Shown here one piece after another: positions 6,106-9,595 of a stretch of 9,595 nucleotides of DNA (position 1 is the stretch's first letter; the number at the start of each line of letters is the position of its first letter). Position numbers and translations under genes: made by a program. This stretch comes from an uncultured Collinsella sp. (GTDB taxonomy: Bacteria > Actinomycetota > Coriobacteriia > Coriobacteriales > Coriobacteriaceae). Under the pieces are notes generated by a model. That model did not search any database and was not told the DNA's origin. It saw only the letters and a program-made list of their open reading frames with translations. The stretch lies in assembly GCA_900551195.1 (NCBI GenBank), contig URVD01000052.1, forward strand, positions 1-9,595, given 5' to 3'.

Positions 6106-7128
6106 TTAGCGCGAGGTCGAAGCGCGGTGTTCGATGTGGCCGGGGACCTCGATGCGCTTGGGGGCGAGCTTTGCGGCGTCGCCCACCGTAGTGGTAACGA
6201 CGTCGATGCGCTCGGACAGGCGCTCGACCACGCGCTCGGCAATGGTGAGGGTGTCCTGCGCGGCCGTGGTCACACCGCCAAAGAGCACGTGGTTCCAGGG
6301 GTAATCGTCAAACGTCGCAATCTTGAGGCCAGCCGGCAACGAGGGTCCCAACTGCGCCAGTGCCTCGGTCAGACGCAGGAAAACCAGGCCGTTGACGGCG
6401 ATAAGGCCGAGCTTTTTCCCCGCATAGTCACGGATGGTCTCGTCTAGGCGACTGACACCCTCGACGCCACCATCGGCCAGGGTGACGACCTCACCCGCAA
6501 GGCCGCGGCGCGAAAGCTCGTCGACAAAGGCCTCGGCACGCTCGCGACGCACAGGGCTGTCGTCGCTTGCCTCGGTGAGCAGGCACAGGCGCTCGCTGCC
6601 CGCGACAGCCAAGGCATCTACCAGGCCGGCGACCAGCTCACGGTTGTTGGAGGTCACCAGATCGACACCGCCGGCGGCAATATCGCGGTCGAGCAGCACG
6701 ACGGGCAAGCGTCCCGCTGCCGCGGCGATTGCCTCGTCATTGCCGCCACAGGTGTTGACGACCAGGCCGTCCACGCCGGCATCGATAAGTCTGGTGAGCG
6801 ACTCTGCCTCCTTGGCGGGGTCGTTGCCACTAATGGCCGTCATGAGCGAGCAGCCGCGCGCGGCGGCACTGGCGGAAAGCCCTTCGAGCATGGCGCTCGA
6901 GAACGGGTTGGCGATGTCGGCCAAAATCACGCCGATGAGGTTGGTACGCGAGCTGCGCAGATTGCGCGCGGCGGCACGTGGACGATAGCCGGTGCGCTCG
7001 ATAACCGCCGCGATGCGAGCGCGGGTTTCCTCGGTCATCTGCCCGGGGCGGTTGTTGAGATAGCGCGAGACCGTGGCCGGGCTCACGCCCGCCTCGGCAG
7101 CAATGTCCTTAATCCTCATCTGCGCCAT
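6106..7128 (-). CDS. LacI-family transcription repressor, probable regulator of kdgK-eda
   Basis: A 340-residue sugar-responsive repressor. The N-terminal helix-turn-helix (about 5-24) reads IKDIAAEAGVSPATVSRYLNN. A hinge helix follows (about 50-60, AAARNLRSS), then a periplasmic-binding-protein-like core starting LIGVILADIANPF and including VDGLVVNTCGG, LLDRDI and IATFDDYPWNHVL. I chose the ATG at 7128 because GGGGTG lies four bases upstream; an earlier frame start at 7176 adds residues not found in the family, and ATG 7119 has no ribosome site. It is divergent from kdgK, whose promoter region holds tandem LacI-type operators, so it most likely represses kdgK-eda and responds to KDG or a related hexuronate intermediate (KdgR-like). 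The effector is inferred from context only. The glnA gene follows by 134 bases on the same strand with no clear terminator between them. Confidence 0.9.
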   Translation of the reverse strand: MAQMRIKDIAAEAGVSPATVSRYLNNRPGQMTEETRARIAAVIERTGYRPRAAARNLRSSRTNLIGVILADIANPFSSAMLEGLSASAAARGCSLMTAISGNDPAKEAESLTRLIDAGVDGLVVNTCGGNDEAIAAAAGRLPVVLLDRDIAAGGVDLVTSNNRELVAGLVDALAVAGSERLCLLTEASDDSPVRRERAEAFVDELSRRGLAGEVVTLADGGVEGVSRLDETIRDYAGKKLGLIAVNGLVFLRLTEALAQLGPSLPAGLKIATFDDYPWNHVLFGGVTTAAQDTLTIAERVVERLSERIDVVTTTVGDAAKLAPKRIEVPGHIEHRASTSR

Positions 7129-7165
7129 AGCGCACCCCGTTTCCCAATTGTCGGCAGTCTGAGCC

Positions 7166-7171
7166 ATTTTA
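7166..7171 (-). promoter_or_regulatory. Candidate -10 element of the LacI-family gene
   Basis: TAAAAT on the minus strand (five of six matches to TATAAT) lies about 40 bases before the repressor start codon in an AT-rich stretch. No good -35 element is seen at 16-18 bases. Confidence 0.25.
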
Positions 7172-7193
7172 GGCATTTTTTTAAAAATCTCGC

Positions 7194-7220
7194 TTGCAAA
7201 ACGCTGTAGGTGAGTATACT
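7194..7220 (+). promoter_or_regulatory. Probable promoter of kdgK-eda
   Basis: TTGCAA (7194-7199) and TATACT (7215-7220) are separated by 15 bases, shorter than the usual 17. TATACT matches five of six positions of the -10 consensus. Transcription would begin near 7227, immediately before or within the operator repeats, which suits repression. Confidence 0.5.
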
Positions 7221-7230
7221 ACAACTCGAA

Positions 7231-7258
7231 ACGAAACCGATTTCGTAAACCGATTTCG
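7231..7258. promoter_or_regulatory. Tandem LacI-family operators in front of kdgK
   Basis: ACGAAACCGATTTCGT (7231-7246) is a palindrome with perfect 6-base arms around a CG centre, the typical shape of a LacI-family operator. The core AAACCGATTTCG occurs twice, at 7234-7245 and 7247-7258, with a 13-base period. Both lie just downstream of the predicted -10 element and between the divergent repressor and kdgK, so the natural reader is the LacI protein encoded at 6106-7128. The DNA pattern is clear; the pairing is inferred. Confidence 0.7.
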
Positions 7259-7262
7259 GCAA

Positions 7263-7320
7263 GCGTTGGCACGGAGGTGCAAAGATGTACCCTACCGTCT
7301 TGGCACCTCCGTGCCAACGC
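7263..7320 (+). promoter_or_regulatory. Long hairpin in the kdgK leader with alternative folds
   Basis: GCGTTGGCACGGAGGTGC (7263-7280) and its exact complement GCACCTCCGTGCCAACGC (7303-7320) form an 18-bp perfect stem around a 22-base loop, and pairing can continue into the loop. Each arm is also nearly self-complementary: TTGGCAC-GGAG-GTGCAAA at 7266-7283 and TTGGCAC-CTCC-GTGCCAA at 7300-7317, giving two small hairpins with complementary four-base loops. No T-run follows, so it is not a terminator. The left arm contains GGAGG placed seven bases before an ATG at 7285. It may act as RNA (stability, translation control) or as a pair of DNA operator sites. Confidence 0.7.
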
Positions 7321-7371
7321 CATATCAAAGGTGAACGCACGAGCAAGAAGGAGCTGCGCGACCATGGGTAA
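7285..7371 (+). CDS. Possible 28-codon leader peptide overlapping the kdgK start
   Basis: ATG at 7285 follows GGAGG by seven bases and opens a frame of 28 codons (MYPTVLAPPCQRHIKGERTS and eight more residues) that ends with TAA at 7369-7371. It overlaps the kdgK start codon (7364-7366) in another frame. The ribosome site and start codon lie inside the leader hairpin. The geometry suggests coupled translation, but the peptide has no recognisable motif and its expression is unproven. Confidence 0.35.
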   Translation: MYPTVLAPPCQRHIKGERTSKKELRDHG

Positions 7372-8398
7372 AACGGTTCTTACCTTCGGCGAGATCATGA
7401 TGAGGCTCTCGCCCAAAGATCACCTGCGCATTGAGCAGGCCACCGAGTTTGATGTCCGCTACGGCGGTGCCGAGGCCAACACCGCCCTTTCCCTGGCCTA
7501 CCAGGGTGACAAGGCCGCTTACGTCTCCGTTGTCCCGGCCAACCGTCTGGGCGAGTGCGCCCTGCGTTCACTGAAGGTCTACGACGTCGATACCTCGCGC
7601 GTCGTGCGCCAGGGCGACCGTCTTGGTTCCTATGTGTTTGAGGTCGGCGCCTCGCAGCGCGGCAACGGCTGCGTCTACGACCGCAAGTACTCTGCCATCA
7701 ACATGGCCAAGCGCGACGTCTTTGACTGGGACGAGATCCTCAAGGGCATCGACGTCTTCTACTTCTCCGGCGTGACGCCCGCCGTCTCCGACGAGATGGC
7801 CGCCGCCTGCAAGGATGCCCTCACCGCCTGCCGCGCCAAAGGCATCACCACCGTGTGCGACGTGAACTATCGCGGCAAGATGTGGTCGCCCGAGAAGTCG
7901 CAGGCCACCATGAAGGAACTCCTGCCGCTCGTTGACATCTGCATTGCCAACGACGAGGACGCTCCTGCCGGTCTCGGTATGACCTGCGTCTCCGGCTCCC
8001 TTGCCCACGGCATCGAGGAGCGCGACACCTACGTCGAGATGGCCCGTCAGATCTGCGCCGAGTACGGTTGCAAGAAGGTCGCCTCGGTCGTCCGCAACAT
8101 CTCCTGCGTCGAGCGCTCCATCTGGATGGGCATGCTCTTTGACGCCGAGAGCGGCGAGCACTGGTTCTCCCCTGCTCACGATGTGCACGTGCTCGAGGGC
8201 GTTGCCGCCGGCGACGCTTTTAACGCCGGCCTCGTCCATGCCCTCATCAACGACTTCGACCCGCAGGACGCCGTCAACTACGCGATTGCGGCCTCGATCC
8301 TCAAGCTCACCATCAAGGGCGATTCCAATCTGGTGACTGCTGACGAGATCGCCGCTGTGGCAAACGCCGCCGACGGTGGCACCCGCGTCGCGCGCTAA
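7364..8398 (+). CDS. kdgK: 2-Keto-3-deoxygluconate kinase (PfkB family)
   Basis: A cytoplasmic sugar kinase of the PfkB/ribokinase family that phosphorylates 2-keto-3-deoxygluconate to KDPG with ATP, in hexuronate and pectin breakdown. The 344-residue protein shows the N-terminal TFGEIMMRLSP strand, the sugar-binding YGGAEANTALSLA (33-45), the KDG-kinase signature CDVNYRGKMW (165-174), the NDEDA segment (196-200) and the C-terminal nucleotide-binding motif GVAAGDAFNAG (279-289), with Asp284 as catalytic base. The usual GAGD is AAGD here (Ala281), a small deviation. I chose the ATG at 7364, whose product begins as the family does and which has AAGGAG at 7347-7352; an in-frame GTG at 7277 would add 29 unrelated residues and lies inside the hairpin. 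The assignment is supported by eda downstream. Probably controlled by the divergent LacI repressor. Confidence 0.93.
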   Translation: MGKTVLTFGEIMMRLSPKDHLRIEQATEFDVRYGGAEANTALSLAYQGDKAAYVSVVPANRLGECALRSLKVYDVDTSRVVRQGDRLGSYVFEVGASQRGNGCVYDRKYSAINMAKRDVFDWDEILKGIDVFYFSGVTPAVSDEMAAACKDALTACRAKGITTVCDVNYRGKMWSPEKSQATMKELLPLVDICIANDEDAPAGLGMTCVSGSLAHGIEERDTYVEMARQICAEYGCKKVASVVRNISCVERSIWMGMLFDAESGEHWFSPAHDVHVLEGVAAGDAFNAGLVHALINDFDPQDAVNYAIAASILKLTIKGDSNLVTADEIAAVANAADGGTRVAR

Positions 8399-8651
8399 GC
8401 CGTCCCCATTCCGCGGGCCGCAGCTTTCCATACCCATACCTCTGCAGCCCGCTCCCCGATTCCTCCGGCCAGGTAGAACCACTTAGCCCCATTCCGGTTT
8501 TGTCTGGCATTCCTTCACGACTGGCCTCGTAGCCGGTTCCGAAATTGCTTGTGACCCAAGCAGTGCCTCCGATAACCAATCCAAAACCGGCTCATGACCA
8601 GCATATTTGGCAATCACGCGCCAGCGCGCGCCGTACATCGAAAGGAACATC
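8399..8651 (+). other. Intergenic spacer between kdgK and eda
   Basis: About 250 bases without a credible gene. It contains a small hairpin, TGCTTG-TGACC-CAAGCA (8546-8562), with no T-run, and a distant 9-base inverted repeat (8494-8502 and 8582-8590). I see no terminator and no clear promoter. The two genes are probably cotranscribed, but a separate eda promoter cannot be excluded. Confidence 0.5.
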
Positions 8652-9293
8652 ATGTTCGATCAGTTCTACACCACGCTTGAGTCCCTGGGCATCGTGCCGG
8701 TCGTCGTGCTCGATAAGGTCGAGGACGCCGCACCGCTCGCCCACGCCCTTATGGCAGCTGGCATGAAGTCCGCCGAGGTCACCTTCCGCACCGCCTGCGC
8801 CGCCGAGTGCATCGCCGCCATGGCCGAGGCCGAGCCCGAGATGTGCGTCGGCGCTGGCACCGTCCTGACTGTCGAGCAGGTTGAACAGGCCCGCGCCGCC
8901 GGTGCCAAGTTCATCGTCTCCCCGGGTTACAACGAGGACGTCGTGAAGCACTGCATCGACATCGACCTGCCCGTTCTTCCCGGCACCGTGACCCCCTCCG
9001 AGGTCACTGCTGCCGAGAACCTGGGCCTCAAGGTCACCAAGTTCTTCCCTGCGGCTCAGTATGGTGGCCTGAACACCATCAAGGCCCTCGCCGCTCCGTT
9101 TGTCGGTCATCGCTTTATGCCCACCGGCGGCGTGAGCACCGCCAACGTCGAGGAGTACCTGAGCTCCAGCGCCATCATCGCCTGTGGTGGCACCTGGATG
9201 GTCAAGCCGGCCCTGTTCGCCGACGGCGACTTCTCCAAGGTCGAGCAGATCGCCCGCGAGGCCATGGACGTCGTCAAGAAGGTCCGCGGCTAG
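8652..9293 (+). CDS. eda: KDPG/KHG aldolase
   Basis: Cleaves 2-keto-3-deoxy-6-phosphogluconate to pyruvate and glyceraldehyde 3-phosphate, a class I aldolase of the Entner-Doudoroff and hexuronate routes. The 213-residue protein is a single TIM-barrel domain of normal length. Visible motifs are VPVVVLD (15-21), AEVTFRTACA with Glu42 as general base and Arg46, VGAGTVLT (66-73), VSPGYN (89-94), LPGTVTPSE (109-117), TKFFPAAQYGG with Schiff-base Lys130, and MPTGGVS (156-162). The start at 8652 has AAGGA six bases upstream; an earlier in-frame start at 8607 has no ribosome site and adds 15 unrelated residues. It is the second gene after kdgK and provides the next step of the same pathway. A strong terminator follows within 20 bases. 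Confidence 0.96.
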   Translation: MFDQFYTTLESLGIVPVVVLDKVEDAAPLAHALMAAGMKSAEVTFRTACAAECIAAMAEAEPEMCVGAGTVLTVEQVEQARAAGAKFIVSPGYNEDVVKHCIDIDLPVLPGTVTPSEVTAAENLGLKVTKFFPAAQYGGLNTIKALAAPFVGHRFMPTGGVSTANVEEYLSSSAIIACGGTWMVKPALFADGDFSKVEQIAREAMDVVKKVRG

Positions 9294-9310
9294 GTTTAGC
9301 TCTCTATCGT

Positions 9311-9348
9311 GAAAGGGGGCGTGTCCTAGACCTCGCCCCCTTTCTTTT
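9311..9348 (+). terminator. Rho-independent terminator after eda
   Basis: GAAAGGGGGCG (9311-9321) and CGCCCCCTTTC (9334-9344) form a perfect 11-bp stem with a 12-base loop, followed by TTTT. It begins 18 bases after the eda stop codon. Confidence 0.93.
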
Positions 9349-9449
9349 AAAGCGGCTCGGAAGCGCGCCGTTTCCGTCACGAACAAGAACCAAAACCGTC
9401 TTGTATGCTGATAGAACGTGACGGAAGCGACACGCCCCCGAGCCGCTTT
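9349..9449. repeat. Nested inverted repeat after the eda terminator
   Basis: An outer pair AAAGCGGCTCGG (9349-9360) and CCGAGCCGCTTT (9438-9449) is a perfect 12-base inverted repeat. Inside it TTCCGTCACG (9372-9381) and CGTGACGGAA (9417-9426) pair over 10 bases, and ACAAG (9383-9387) with CTTGT (9400-9404) could add a small central hairpin. The two internal loops between outer and inner stems are equal (11 bases each). The element could be a structured RNA, the end of a small mobile element or the leader of a gene beyond the window. No known RNA family was recognised. Confidence 0.6.
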
Positions 9450-9595
9450 GCTTTCCCGGTCAATCAACCGACTCAACATAATCCAGTCCACCAAAACAGC
9501 TGCGGCGTCGTCTGGGGGAATGGACCCTTGCTTCCGGTCTTTTTCTTCCCGAAAATCCCCCTCATGTACAACTTCCGCTCATAAAAGCCGTAGTA
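9450..9595. other. Right-hand end without a recognised gene
   Basis: No coding frame with a ribosome site or recognisable protein is seen on either strand in these 146 bases. A pyrimidine-rich stretch (9537-9550) is preceded by only a four-base stem, too weak to call a terminator. Confidence 0.4.

Noticed and set aside
7263..7320. Reading the kdgK leader hairpin as a rho-independent terminator
   Set aside because: No T-run follows on either strand, and the stem lies between a promoter and the gene it should express.
7568..8482. Open frame on the minus strand, antisense to kdgK
   Set aside because: Shadow of the kinase gene; rich in Gly, Val and Asp with no domain.
8494..8590. 9-base inverted repeat CCGGTTTTG / CAAAACCGG
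   Set aside because: The arms are about 80 bases apart with no supporting structure; consistent with chance in a spacer this long.
8592..9494. Open frame of 300 codons on the minus strand, antisense to eda
   Set aside because: It runs through the eda terminator and the nested repeat; the opposite strand encodes a clear aldolase.
9523..9548. Possible terminator, GACC and GGTC before a T-rich run
   Set aside because: The stem is only four bases with a nine-base loop, and no gene ends nearby.

Overview
The window looks like chromosomal DNA from a high-GC gut actinobacterium of the class Coriobacteriia, most likely Collinsella or a close relative. This rests on GC-rich codon use, a GlnR-type orphan regulator (an actinobacterial trait) beside a glutamine synthetase gene, an HtrA protease with an actinobacterial-style cytoplasmic N-terminus, and a two-gene 2-keto-3-deoxygluconate module. 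The genus is a judgement from memory of these families, not the result of a search.

Layout, left to right. (1) 24-1484, minus: a membrane-anchored HtrA/DegP serine protease with a hairpin in its leader. (2) 1656-3736, minus: a compact three-gene operon of lower GC than its surroundings (one sampled 60-base line is 48% GC against 70% in a sampled glnA line). It encodes a secreted papain-fold cysteine peptidase, a small single-pass membrane protein and an exported protein of unknown family. (3) 3921-5971, minus: a glutamine synthetase-like gene followed by a GlnR-like winged-helix regulator, closed by a clear terminator and preceded by a candidate GlnR box. (4) 6106-7128, minus: a LacI-family repressor. 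(5) 7194-9348, plus: divergent from the repressor, kdgK and eda, preceded by a promoter, tandem LacI-type operators and a long hairpin leader, and closed by a strong terminator. (6) 9349-9595: no gene seen; it holds a nested inverted repeat of about 101 bases.

How the genes fit together. KdgK phosphorylates 2-keto-3-deoxygluconate (KDG) and Eda cleaves the product to pyruvate and glyceraldehyde 3-phosphate, the last steps of hexuronate and pectin breakdown. The divergent LacI protein is the obvious candidate repressor. The glnA-like gene and its GlnR-like neighbour point to nitrogen control. However, the glutamine synthetase lacks several residues normally needed to bind the active-site metals and ammonium, so it may not be an ordinary glutamine synthetase.

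The points most worth a second look are the degenerate active site of the glutamine synthetase-like protein, the two-way-folding leader of kdgK with an overlapping 28-codon frame, and the low-GC secreted peptidase operon.
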